This document shows, in pieces, positions 57,134-64,000 of a DNA stretch of 64,000 bases. Positions within the stretch are counted from its first letter, which is position 1, and the number at the start of each line of letters is the position of its first letter. The notes below the pieces were generated by a model. The model did no database searches and was not told the DNA's origin. It saw only the letters and a list, made by a program, of their open reading frames with translations. The translations under genes were made by a program, and so were the position numbers. This stretch comes from Leptospira fluminis (GTDB lineage Bacteria > Spirochaetota > Leptospiria > Leptospirales > Leptospiraceae), in assembly GCF_004771275.1 (NCBI RefSeq), contig NZ_RQEV01000003.1:620001-684000 (forward strand). The letters run 5' to 3'.

Positions 57134-58021
57134 TTAGAGATCTTTCAAAATCTCTGCCTTTTTACGTTCATATTCTTCTTTCGTAATCAGGCGTTTTTCC
57201 AAGAGATCTTTTAAAACTTTCAGACGATCCGCCGCGTCTTTCGGAGATTTTGTCTTGGGAACGGATTCGGGTTCGGAAAGTTTTTTTTCGGTCCAGAAAT
57301 TCGGACGGACACAAAGACGATTTTTCACGGCGTTTCGGTTCGGAATCGATTCCGCATACTCTAAACCGACAGGACGAACTTCGGGTAAAAAGACGGAGTT
57401 TGTGGGAGAAGTTTCCGGTTCCCGGATCGGAAAGAGGATCCAGTCCCGCAATGCATAAGCGGTTTGGAAATCCACGACTTGCCCGATCTCTCCGAATTCG
57501 AAGAGCATACAATCCGCACGGTTTCTAAGATAGAAAACCGTGCGTCTGATCCTCAACCCGGGCCGGAGCTGATCTTCTCTTTTGAGAATGATCTGGTATG
57601 CCTTGGGACTTCCGTCCGGAATCTCTTTTTCCGCTTTGTATAACAATTCTCCCAGAATTCGGGATTCTTCTTCCGTAAAAAGCCGGATCGGCTCCTTTAC
57701 GCCGACGATATTATCGCTGACTCCTAGATATTTGAACAAGGATTCCCATCTTTGCAGGAAGGCGGCTTTTTCGTCGGAATCGAAATGGACTTCTCTTAAC
57801 ACGGTGGAAGCGAGAGGAAGCCAGGTTTCAGGCTCTAAAAAATCGGGAGTCTCGCGACTTTTATGGATATAAAACAGAACGGCGGAATCGGACAAGGTGG
57901 CCATTTCTTTCCTTTGCGCGGAAAGACATTCCCAGGAGAGAAGGGCAAGACTTAATAAGACGGGAAGGGTACTAAGTCTTATCTTTTTTATTCGTATCGC
58001 CTTTTTTAAGGATGTTGCCAA
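57134..58021 (-). CDS. SHOCT-domain protein overlapping csrA
   Basis: The 295-residue protein has an N-terminal hydrophobic segment ([12 protein letters not shown], then CLSAQ), suggesting export or lipidation at the cysteine. The middle (~40-250) has no family I recognise. The C-terminal ~30 residues ([26 protein letters not shown]) are a classic SHOCT motif. The start is TTG at 58021, with GGAGGAG upstream, inside csrA, giving a 50-nt overlap. This makes it part of the flagellar operon's end; its role there is unknown. Confidence 0.75.
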   Translation of the reverse strand: MATSLKKAIRIKKIRLSTLPVLLSLALLSWECLSAQRKEMATLSDSAVLFYIHKSRETPDFLEPETWLPLASTVLREVHFDSDEKAAFLQRWESLFKYLGVSDNIVGVKEPIRLFTEEESRILGELLYKAEKEIPDGSPKAYQIILKREDQLRPGLRIRRTVFYLRNRADCMLFEFGEIGQVVDFQTAYALRDWILFPIREPETSPTNSVFLPEVRPVGLEYAESIPNRNAVKNRLCVRPNFWTEKKLSEPESVPKTKSPKDAADRLKVLKDLLEKRLITKEEYERKKAEILKDL

Positions 58022-58232
58022 TTTTACCGAGCTCCTCCGGCTTGATTTTTGCTCCCGCCGCTTTTTTATTTTCGGCTTGGATCTCGCGGTATACTTCGGC
58101 CCGGTGTACGGAAACTTCCTTCGGGGCCTTAACCCCTATTTTTACCTGATCGCCCTTGATGTCTACGATAACGATTTCGATATCGTCTCCGATTATTATC
58201 GATTCGTTTGTTCTTCTTGCTAATACGAGCAC
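57972..58232 (-). CDS. csrA: carbon storage regulator CsrA
   Basis: RNA-binding translational regulator that recognises GGA in mRNA leaders. It starts [20 protein letters not shown] and contains [19 protein letters not shown], the core with its conserved RNA-binding residues. At 86 residues it has an extended C-terminal tail ([16 protein letters not shown]) compared with the 61-residue E. coli form; in FliW-containing bacteria this tail binds FliW. The start is GTG directly after the fliW stop, and its end overlaps the SHOCT gene. Confidence 0.94.
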   Translation of the reverse strand: MLVLARRTNESIIIGDDIEIVIVDIKGDQVKIGVKAPKEVSVHRAEVYREIQAENKKAAGAKIKPEELGKIGNILKKGDTNKKDKT

Positions 58233-58682
58233 TTATGACATCTCCACGGTTGCGCTTTCCAGAATCCGTTCGCGAACCGAATGGTTTTCGTTTCTAGAAA
58301 CGTATTGTCTGCCCGTTAGGTCGGTCTTGTTGATTAAAATCGGACCTTGGAGATTTGCCGTCATAGAGGCGGGATCGTCGTTCGGAATGGTTACGATAAC
58401 TAAAACAAGGGCCTCGGATACGCTCGCTATACCTATCTGAGAAAGTTCGTCGGGATTCAATACGGGTACGTATTCCTTCTTAAATAAGGAAGGCGGAATG
58501 ACAACGAAAGCGAGTTCCACTTCGTCCACGGATTGCAACCATTTAAAGACGGATTCCTCTTCCTCTTCGATCAAGGCGAAGTTTTTATAATTCCCGAATC
58601 CCAAGAGTCCTTCGGGGAAACGGATCATTTGGCGCTCAGATATTCGAATTTTTCCGAAGGGTTTGCTTTGGATTTCAACCAT
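58233..58682 (-). CDS. fliW: flagellar assembly factor FliW
   Basis: The 149-residue beta-barrel protein is the known antagonist of CsrA and binder of flagellin. It has family segments GKIRISERQMIRFPEGLLGF, LQSVDEVELAFVVIPP, TIPNDDPASMTANLQGPILIN and GRQYV. Translation of flagellin is controlled through the FliW-flagellin-CsrA switch. ATG start with AAGGTCGG. csrA starts at the next base after its stop. A hairpin precedes its ribosome site. Confidence 0.93.
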   Translation of the reverse strand: MVEIQSKPFGKIRISERQMIRFPEGLLGFGNYKNFALIEEEEESVFKWLQSVDEVELAFVVIPPSLFKKEYVPVLNPDELSQIGIASVSEALVLVIVTIPNDDPASMTANLQGPILINKTDLTGRQYVSRNENHSVRERILESATVEMS

Positions 58683-58686
58683 AACC

Positions 58687-58718
58687 GACCTTTTTACGGG
58701 GATCTTTTCGGATCCCGT
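58687..58718 (-). promoter_or_regulatory. hairpin and ribosome site before fliW
   Basis: On the minus strand an 8-bp stem (plus-strand ACGGGGATC/GATCCCGT, 58696-58718, with one bulged G) is followed by AAAAAGG, the fliW ribosome site region (58687-58695). The 84-nt gap after flgL is otherwise empty. GGGA in the stem resembles a CsrA core only loosely. Confidence 0.35.
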
Positions 58719-58766
58719 TAGTTTAAACGTTAAATTGGCTTCCTACAACGAAAATTCCCGGGTTGT

Positions 58767-60035
58767 TTACCGTAGGAAATCCATCAAAGTAGGTTTAATG
58801 ATTTTGGATCCTACATTGAGAGCGTACTGGTGGATCGTTTCCAACCATTTCAAATTCATGATGGTCTCCGGGAAATCTATACCTTCATTCTTGGCAAGTA
58901 GCTCGGTCATATAGGATTTATCGAATTCCACTCTCTGGGAATGTTCTTCCAATCGATTCATCCGGGCACCGGTGATCGCTCTGTACCGAAGAACGTTTTC
59001 CAATGCAAGGTCCAGATCCTGGATGTCTCTTCCGGAAATCCGTTCCTGGTCTTTTTGGATCAAATCGTTTCTGAATTGTATCAGCACGTCGAATACGGAT
59101 AGTCCGGTTACCGTTGCGGATTTGCTGTAATTGTTGGGCGGCTCCGAATTCGCCGGGTCGATAAGACCTATATCCCGAAGCACCGTTCCACCTTCCGTGT
59201 CTTCCAACCAGATTTGATGGGGCGCCGTCGAGCTAAGACTGATATTGTCCTGAGCTAGTTTGTTCGCTTTGACTTCTATCGGAGCGTTGTTGATTTTATC
59301 GATGATGTCGTCGATGGTATCGCCTGCGGACACCAATATCTCGGCACCGTCGATCTTGAATTTCTGATCGGATACCGCCACATAACCGGAGTTGTCTACG
59401 CGGCTGGTAACGCTCATGTTCGTTCCCCAGAAAACTTTGTTTCCGGGAACCGTAACGGGTATATATTCCCCTTTTTCGATCTCCCGGATCTGTTCCCCGA
59501 TATCTCCGCGATATTCCACGCCTATATATTGGTTCTTCAATTCCAAGCCTTGGAGGCCTTTGATTTTAGATTCGATAGGTTCGAAAGGCGGACGCTCGAT
59601 CACATGTCCTCCGAATAGAGGGCGACCAGTCGCGTCCCGGGTATTCGCTATGTCCACGAGCGCGCGCAGGAGCTCGTCGATCTCCTTGCCGACGGCTACT
59701 TCCAACTCGAATCCTTTGTCTCCTTGGTAGATGCCGTTGGAAGCCTGTACTGCGAGAACTCTGGCTCTCTGAAAAAGATTTCCGATACGATCCAATTCTC
59801 CGTCTATCTGCTGCAGTCGACCGAAACCGTCGTCTATATTCGATTGAAAAGTTTCTAATTCGTTTATGCGAGAGCGGAAGAACATTTGATTTGTGGCTCT
59901 TCCTGGATCGTCGGAAGGAGTTTTGATCCTCTGGCCGGTACCCAACTGATTTTGGGTCTCGTCCAATGCCAACTGGTGACGATTCAAAGTCCTCACGAGC
60001 GTGTTATTTTGCATCATGTTGGTGATCCGCATCAT
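58767..60035 (-). CDS. flgL: flagellar hook-filament junction protein FlgL
   Basis: Second hook-filament junction protein, exported by the flagellar apparatus. The 422-residue protein begins MMRITNMMQNNTLVRTLNR, then QLGTGQRIKTPSDDPG, the flagellin-like N terminus, and ends with the matching C-terminal helix (ITGARMNRLEEHSQ). An inserted middle region (~135-340) is variable. Strong ribosome site AAGGAGG precedes the two ATGs. It lies 32 nt after flgK. In spirochaetes these parts form the periplasmic flagellum. Confidence 0.92.
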   Translation of the reverse strand: MMRITNMMQNNTLVRTLNRHQLALDETQNQLGTGQRIKTPSDDPGRATNQMFFRSRINELETFQSNIDDGFGRLQQIDGELDRIGNLFQRARVLAVQASNGIYQGDKGFELEVAVGKEIDELLRALVDIANTRDATGRPLFGGHVIERPPFEPIESKIKGLQGLELKNQYIGVEYRGDIGEQIREIEKGEYIPVTVPGNKVFWGTNMSVTSRVDNSGYVAVSDQKFKIDGAEILVSAGDTIDDIIDKINNAPIEVKANKLAQDNISLSSTAPHQIWLEDTEGGTVLRDIGLIDPANSEPPNNYSKSATVTGLSVFDVLIQFRNDLIQKDQERISGRDIQDLDLALENVLRYRAITGARMNRLEEHSQRVEFDKSYMTELLAKNEGIDFPETIMNLKWLETIHQYALNVGSKIIKPTLMDFLR

Positions 60036-60067
60036 GACTTGGCCTCCTTGCTATTTCCTGCGGAAGT

Positions 60068-61978
60068 TTACGCGCCTAGCCGATTGATGATCGTATCCAG
60101 AATTTCGTTCATGGTATTGATCATCTTTGCGGCCGCGTTGTAAGAATGCTGGAACTGGACCATATTGGCCATTTCCTCGTCCAGGCTGACTCCCATAACG
60201 GATTGTCTCATATTTTCGAGTTCGGTCATCAAATCCGTTTGGATGCCCCACTCCTGTTTGGCTTCCCTGGCTTCCGTACCTAATTTTGAAACGAGAGTGT
60301 TGTAAAAATCGTCAGTCGTTTTGGAATAATCCACCATGACGGGATTGTTTCGAAGAGCCGACGCGACCAAGAGCGCGTTTCTTCCGTCCTTGTGTCCGCC
60401 GGGAGAATTATAATCTCCGGTTCCTCCGACGTCTTTTCCTCTCGCTGCGGCGATGTTCGCCACGTTATTGGCGATTTGCTCGCTAATCCTGAAATGAGAG
60501 GAAGGATGAAAATGCGGAGAAAGCGTAATGTCTTCCGGTTTGGACTGTAGCTTCGTGATTTCGCCTAGACGTTTGTAGTCGTAAGCTCCTGCCGGCCCGG
60601 ATGCCATTAGAATACCCGTCAAACCGACAAGAAGGTCTCCGGAATCTTCCAGGTGTCTCAGAATAAAATTCCGTTTCGGGGAATCCTCCGCGACCGTCGC
60701 CTTTAAGGCCAGCTGGTTGTCGTGGTTCATGTAAGCCACGACTCCTACTTTCGATGCATTGATTCGTTTAATAATACCGTTTAAAGTATCGTTTGCCGAG
60801 TAAGGCACCAAAACGGGAGTTTCCTTTTCGTCCGGCTTGTGGAAAGTCAGGGTTCCGCCAATGCCTACCGGTCTATCCGGGTCCAACGTGTTTTTACCCG
60901 AAACCCGGAAAATTGCTGTGATGTCGTTTTGGCCGTCTCCATCCGAATCGTATTCTCCGAACGTATTGAGAGCCAAAGATCTGATTTCGAAAAAGTTTTG
61001 GTTGGTGTTACCGTTGATTCCGAATCCGTCTTTATGGATCTCATTGATTACGTCCATCACGTTGACCGCAAGAGCGTCTACTTGATCGATCTTTTCCCTT
61101 AAGATGGCGTCTCGGACTTCCACTAATCCTTGCAGTCTTCCTTTTCGGAGTAAAACGGGGTCTCCGGTTGTCTGCCAATAAAGATCCAGAAGACCGTCCT
61201 TAGCCGGATTTCCGAGAATCTCTATTTTGTTGGCTTTTCCGCCTTGTACGAGAATCTGCTGTCCGATAAAGACCATCAATTCGTCTTCGTCACTTCTACC
61301 GATCGTAATGTCGGTTAGTCCGGAAAGTTCCTGCAATAGGGAATCCCTTTTGTCGTACAGATCGTTCGGTCGATCTCCTAGCGCTTCGGACTTGGAGATC
61401 CTTTCGTTCAGGGTCCTTATGTTCTCCGCGATGACGTTCAGATGCAAGGCATGCGATTCGATTTCTCGATTGGCCTGATCCCGAAGTTGGGAAAGTTTTC
61501 TAAATACGTCTTCCATTCTGCTTCCGAGACCCTGGGCTTTTTCCAGAACTACGGAACGATGAGCGTTATCTTCGGGATAATTGGATAATTCCTCCCAGGA
61601 CGACCAGAATTTATCCATCAAAGTCCTAAGGGTGGTTCCGTTGGGTTCGTTAAAGATCGTTTCCGTCTGGTAGAGATATTCGTTTTTTGCCGCCCAGTAA
61701 TCCTTAACTCCCGAAGTCTCTATGATCCTATCGTCTATGAAATTGTCCCGTACCCTTTCTATGGCGGCAATTTCCACCCCCTGTCCGATTTGTCCGGGCA
61801 AGTGAGCTCTATTTAAGGAAGGCTCGTATAGAGGATCCGTGGCTTGCAATACGACCCTTTGGCGGGAATAATGCTTATTGTCGGCGTTCGATATGTTATG
61901 CCCCGTTGTTTGCAGAGCTTGTTGGTGGGCGGTCAAACCTCGTTTGCCGATTTCCAATCCGGAGAATGTGGATCCCAT
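60068..61978 (-). CDS. flgK: flagellar hook-associated protein FlgK
   Basis: First hook-filament junction protein. The 636-residue protein starts [20 protein letters not shown] and contains [19 protein letters not shown], the conserved hook-associated N terminus. The C-terminal helix contains [20 protein letters not shown], with matching end motif. AAGGGAGAG precedes the ATG. It is flanked by flgN (25 nt upstream) and flgL (32 nt downstream). Confidence 0.94.
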   Translation of the reverse strand: MGSTFSGLEIGKRGLTAHQQALQTTGHNISNADNKHYSRQRVVLQATDPLYEPSLNRAHLPGQIGQGVEIAAIERVRDNFIDDRIIETSGVKDYWAAKNEYLYQTETIFNEPNGTTLRTLMDKFWSSWEELSNYPEDNAHRSVVLEKAQGLGSRMEDVFRKLSQLRDQANREIESHALHLNVIAENIRTLNERISKSEALGDRPNDLYDKRDSLLQELSGLTDITIGRSDEDELMVFIGQQILVQGGKANKIEILGNPAKDGLLDLYWQTTGDPVLLRKGRLQGLVEVRDAILREKIDQVDALAVNVMDVINEIHKDGFGINGNTNQNFFEIRSLALNTFGEYDSDGDGQNDITAIFRVSGKNTLDPDRPVGIGGTLTFHKPDEKETPVLVPYSANDTLNGIIKRINASKVGVVAYMNHDNQLALKATVAEDSPKRNFILRHLEDSGDLLVGLTGILMASGPAGAYDYKRLGEITKLQSKPEDITLSPHFHPSSHFRISEQIANNVANIAAARGKDVGGTGDYNSPGGHKDGRNALLVASALRNNPVMVDYSKTTDDFYNTLVSKLGTEAREAKQEWGIQTDLMTELENMRQSVMGVSLDEEMANMVQFQHSYNAAAKMINTMNEILDTIINRLGA

Positions 61979-62003
61979 TTTCTCTCCCTTTATCCTTACT
62001 GCC

Positions 62004-62543
62004 TCAAGCGGAGGCGTTTACCAGAACCGAAGATCTTTTTTTCTTTGTCCTGGAATTCATCGGGCTTTCACCTTCGTATGTCGCGACTTCCCCGCTTTTA
62101 GAGTTTTCTCTCATCGCATCGATCGTCGCTTTCAGGAAGTCCTGCCTAGTGCGGATCAATTTATCGTTAGCCTTGATCCGATCTTTAAGTTTATGAACAA
62201 CGTCCTTCAATTGAGTGCCTAAATGCTTCAATTTGTATCCAGATTCGCGATCCAACCGATTCAGAAATTCGGTAAGAGTAGCGGAGGAAGAAATTCCCTC
62301 GATGTTAGAGTTTTCCGTACTATGGTTTTCTTGGATGGTGTTCATGCGAACCCGCTCGATCTCGCTGGCATGAACGATCAGCTCGTAGGTTCTCTTTGCG
62401 ATTCTTTCCAGCGATTTCCCGTCTGCCTTCCCGATCGCCGTCGTTTTTTCCTTCTCCAATTCCAGAATTTCCGAGTACAATCGGATCTCTTCCTCGAATA
62501 GGGAATAAATCCGCTCCAACCATTCCTCTTTTGGGTTCGTCAT
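62004..62543 (-). CDS. flgN: FlgN-like flagellar export chaperone
   Basis: The 179-residue all-helical protein ([22 protein letters not shown]) directly upstream of flgK is the usual place for FlgN, the chaperone of FlgK and FlgL before export. Long coiled-coil helices and a basic C-terminal tail ([10 protein letters not shown]) fit. I chose the ATG at 62543, with AAAAGGACG upstream; a longer frame from 62693 is unlikely because it adds unrelated residues. The family assignment rests largely on position. Confidence 0.7.
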   Translation of the reverse strand: MTNPKEEWLERIYSLFEEEIRLYSEILELEKEKTTAIGKADGKSLERIAKRTYELIVHASEIERVRMNTIQENHSTENSNIEGISSSATLTEFLNRLDRESGYKLKHLGTQLKDVVHKLKDRIKANDKLIRTRQDFLKATIDAMRENSKSGEVATYEGESPMNSRTKKKRSSVLVNASA

Positions 62544-62803
62544 ATTTTGCGTCCTTTTCCATCCATCGGTTGATTGGGAAATTTTATGAGGGGTTTTTTG
62601 GAGAAATTCACTGCGGAAGATTCTAAGGGACATAATGAACGGAAACTCATGGGAAAAAATGAGGTTCTCTTCGAGCGAATCCGTTTTGGACACGATCGGG
62701 AAAATTCAAGGAGATGAAAATGGGTTCGGTCTCGTCCAAAATCTTCATAGAAAAAATTTCCGCACGTGCGACTGCGAAAATCCGAAGATTAAAAGGTATT
62801 TTC

Positions 62804-63901
62804 ATGGAGAAAAAAACTACCCTGCCGAAACAGTTCGGAATCGTTTTGATCATTTGTTTAGTCTCTACTTGGCAGAGTCATGCCCAGTCGAAAGGGGGGA
62901 CGGCCGGATCGAAGGATCAAAAAATCGCCACAACGATCACCGAAAATACCTCTTCGAAAAAAACAAAGGCCGGAGTTTCTAAAAAAAGTTCTTCCGGTCG
63001 CGGAGCGGGTACGAATAAAAGATCGGAAGGTGAAATCGTAGAAAAAAAAGAGTCCTTATTTTCCTTTCGCCTTGTCGGACGAAAATTTGCCCAAGGAGAA
63101 TTACTGTTTCTTTCCATCCGTCCGATTCCGGATATTTTTTCAAAATTGGATCGGGTCCGCGTGGCTTGGGATGGGCAGGAACTCCCGGTTTCCAAAAAAG
63201 AAGGAGTATTTTACGTTTTTATACCGGTATCTCCGGAATTTTCCAAATCGTCCGGAATATTAGAAATTACGGAAAAGAATCTTTTTAGAAGAAGCGAGTC
63301 CAAGAAGTACGAGATTCCGATTTCTAAAACACCGTTTGCTACCACCAAAGTTTCGCATCTTACCATGGACAAACAATACACTTCGACCTCTCTTCCGGAG
63401 GAGACCATGGCATTTATACGGGAATGTTCAGAAGCGAAAACGAAAGCTTTCCAAACGAAAACGGATTTGCAGATATCGTCGGACTTCGATTATCCGGTAT
63501 CGAATCCGGTACTGAATAGTCCGTTTTATAAAAGAAGAATCTATAATAAGGAAAAAGGAAAGCCGCACGGCGGAGCGGATTTTAAAGGCGGAATCGGAGA
63601 GCCGATCCGTGCCATCAACGATGGGACGGTGATTCTGGCCAGACCGATGCATTATGAAGGAAATTTCACCGTCATCGATCACGGCTCGGAGATTTATTCG
63701 TTATATATGCATCAGTCCGAGTTGTCCGTAAAATCGGGAGACAGGGTTAAGAAAGGGGATCTCATCGGAAAAATAGGAAGTACAGGAATGTCCACGGGAC
63801 CGCATCTTCATCTTGGTTTGCGCGTTCATGGAACGATGTTAGATCCTTTGTCGGCAATCCAAGTCGGCCTTTTCAGGGAGAAGAAGGTTCCTTCCCGCTG
63901 A
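62804..63901 (+). CDS. M23-family peptidoglycan metallopeptidase
   Basis: The 365-residue secreted protein has a signal peptide (basic start, then FGIVLIICLVSTW, probable cleavage after SHA). A lysine/serine-rich linker and a middle region with beta character follow. The C-terminal LytM domain has zinc-binding HGGAD (~255-259), STGMSTGPHLHLGLRVHG (HxH ~334-336) and YMHQSEL, the intact M23 set. It likely cleaves peptide cross-links. The ATG at 62804 is preceded by AAAGG; the frame extends upstream without support. It is divergent from flgN. Confidence 0.88.
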   Translation: MEKKTTLPKQFGIVLIICLVSTWQSHAQSKGGTAGSKDQKIATTITENTSSKKTKAGVSKKSSSGRGAGTNKRSEGEIVEKKESLFSFRLVGRKFAQGELLFLSIRPIPDIFSKLDRVRVAWDGQELPVSKKEGVFYVFIPVSPEFSKSSGILEITEKNLFRRSESKKYEIPISKTPFATTKVSHLTMDKQYTSTSLPEETMAFIRECSEAKTKAFQTKTDLQISSDFDYPVSNPVLNSPFYKRRIYNKEKGKPHGGADFKGGIGEPIRAINDGTVILARPMHYEGNFTVIDHGSEIYSLYMHQSELSVKSGDRVKKGDLIGKIGSTGMSTGPHLHLGLRVHGTMLDPLSAIQVGLFREKKVPSR

Positions 63902-63936
63902 AGTTGCGGAGTTTTCCACCGAACGCACCGCAACTT
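63901..63936. terminator. inverted repeat between convergent genes
   Basis: Perfect 9-bp stem: AAGTTGCGG (63901-63909) and CCGCAACTT (63928-63936), with an 18-nt loop. It touches the stop codons of the M23 gene and of the minus-strand gene at the window end, so it could end both transcripts, though no T run is seen. Confidence 0.4.
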
Positions 63937-64000
63937 ACTGGACAACCGTAAGGAATCTTTCATAGTTTTCCATCATTTTGATACGAGGACCGGGATGGAA
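63935..64000 (-). CDS. 3' end of an unidentified gene
   Basis: Read on the minus strand, an open frame runs in from the window edge and ends IKMMENYERFLTVVQ then TAA at 63937-63935. Only 21 codons are visible, so no family can be given. Support is the open frame, the coding look of the peptide and the inverted repeat at its end. Confidence 0.4.
   Translation of the reverse strand, partial: FHPGPRIKMMENYERFLTVVQ

Noticed and set aside
62562..62586. TAAAATTT followed by CCGATGG upstream of flgN, resembling a flagellar sigma-28 promoter.
   Set aside because: The spacer is about 8-9 nt instead of 11, and the downstream box is imperfect, so it is not listed as a promoter.

Overview
The window looks like chromosome from a Leptospira species (spirochaete). 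The main reasons are the lipoprotein style (short signal peptides ending in spirochaete-type lipoboxes, followed by asparagine/aspartate-rich linkers and a short leucine-rich stretch), the flgN-flgK-flgL-fliW-csrA flagellar block, the many envelope and lipid enzymes, and frequent TTG starts. Base composition, judged by eye on a few lines, is near half G+C. That is well above the roughly 35% known for L. interrogans, so a higher-GC member of the genus is more likely. The species assignment is inference. I saw no insertion sequence, phage, integrase or CRISPR array; this is mostly core chromosome.

Layout. 1-6919: partial RlpA-like protein, small lipoprotein, cysE, a site-2-type M50 protease overlapping a beta-propeller protein, then a MATE exporter and a dicarboxylate/glutamate symporter on the minus strand. 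7106-14535: two paralogous membrane PPM/SpoIIE-type phosphatases with HAMP and TPR domains, separated by a secreted metallopeptidase-like protein. 14532-17495: dcd, an enoyl-CoA hydratase, a TIG lipoprotein and small proteins. 17775-20533: a two-gene unit of a Tat-type FAD oxidoreductase and a polytopic membrane protein. 20635-25800: HAD phosphatase, dapF, plsC, a ferredoxin/cupin pair, three tRNAs (Arg-ACG, Ser-GCU, Ser-UGA) and two related small membrane proteins.

25855-35427: RNA methyltransferase, patatin, ABC-2 exporter with pyrD, a metzincin-like lipoprotein with a secreted partner, SixA-like phosphatase and hpt. 35574-48603: CPA2 antiporter, glycosyltransferase, folE, acyltransferase, acsA with a periplasmic-binding-protein-like gene, a chemoreceptor, mtnP, DUF1003, an alpha/beta hydrolase and PhoD. 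48649-56697: a six-PAS sensor kinase, a DUF2339 membrane protein and an M48 protease. 57134-62543: flagellar genes with the CsrA/FliW switch and an overlapping SHOCT protein. 62804-64000: M23 peptidase and the end of an unidentified minus-strand gene.

Two architectural habits recur. Genes on the same strand are tightly coupled by 4-nt or longer overlaps. Six of the twelve convergent pairs overlap by only 4-6 nt, so their stop codons are interlocked. Several leaders also carry a hairpin ending just before the ribosome binding site. The most novel candidates are the duplicated phosphatase cluster, the Tat-FAD/polytopic pair, the SHOCT protein overlapping csrA, and a 436-nt non-coding stretch ending in a strong terminator-like hairpin.
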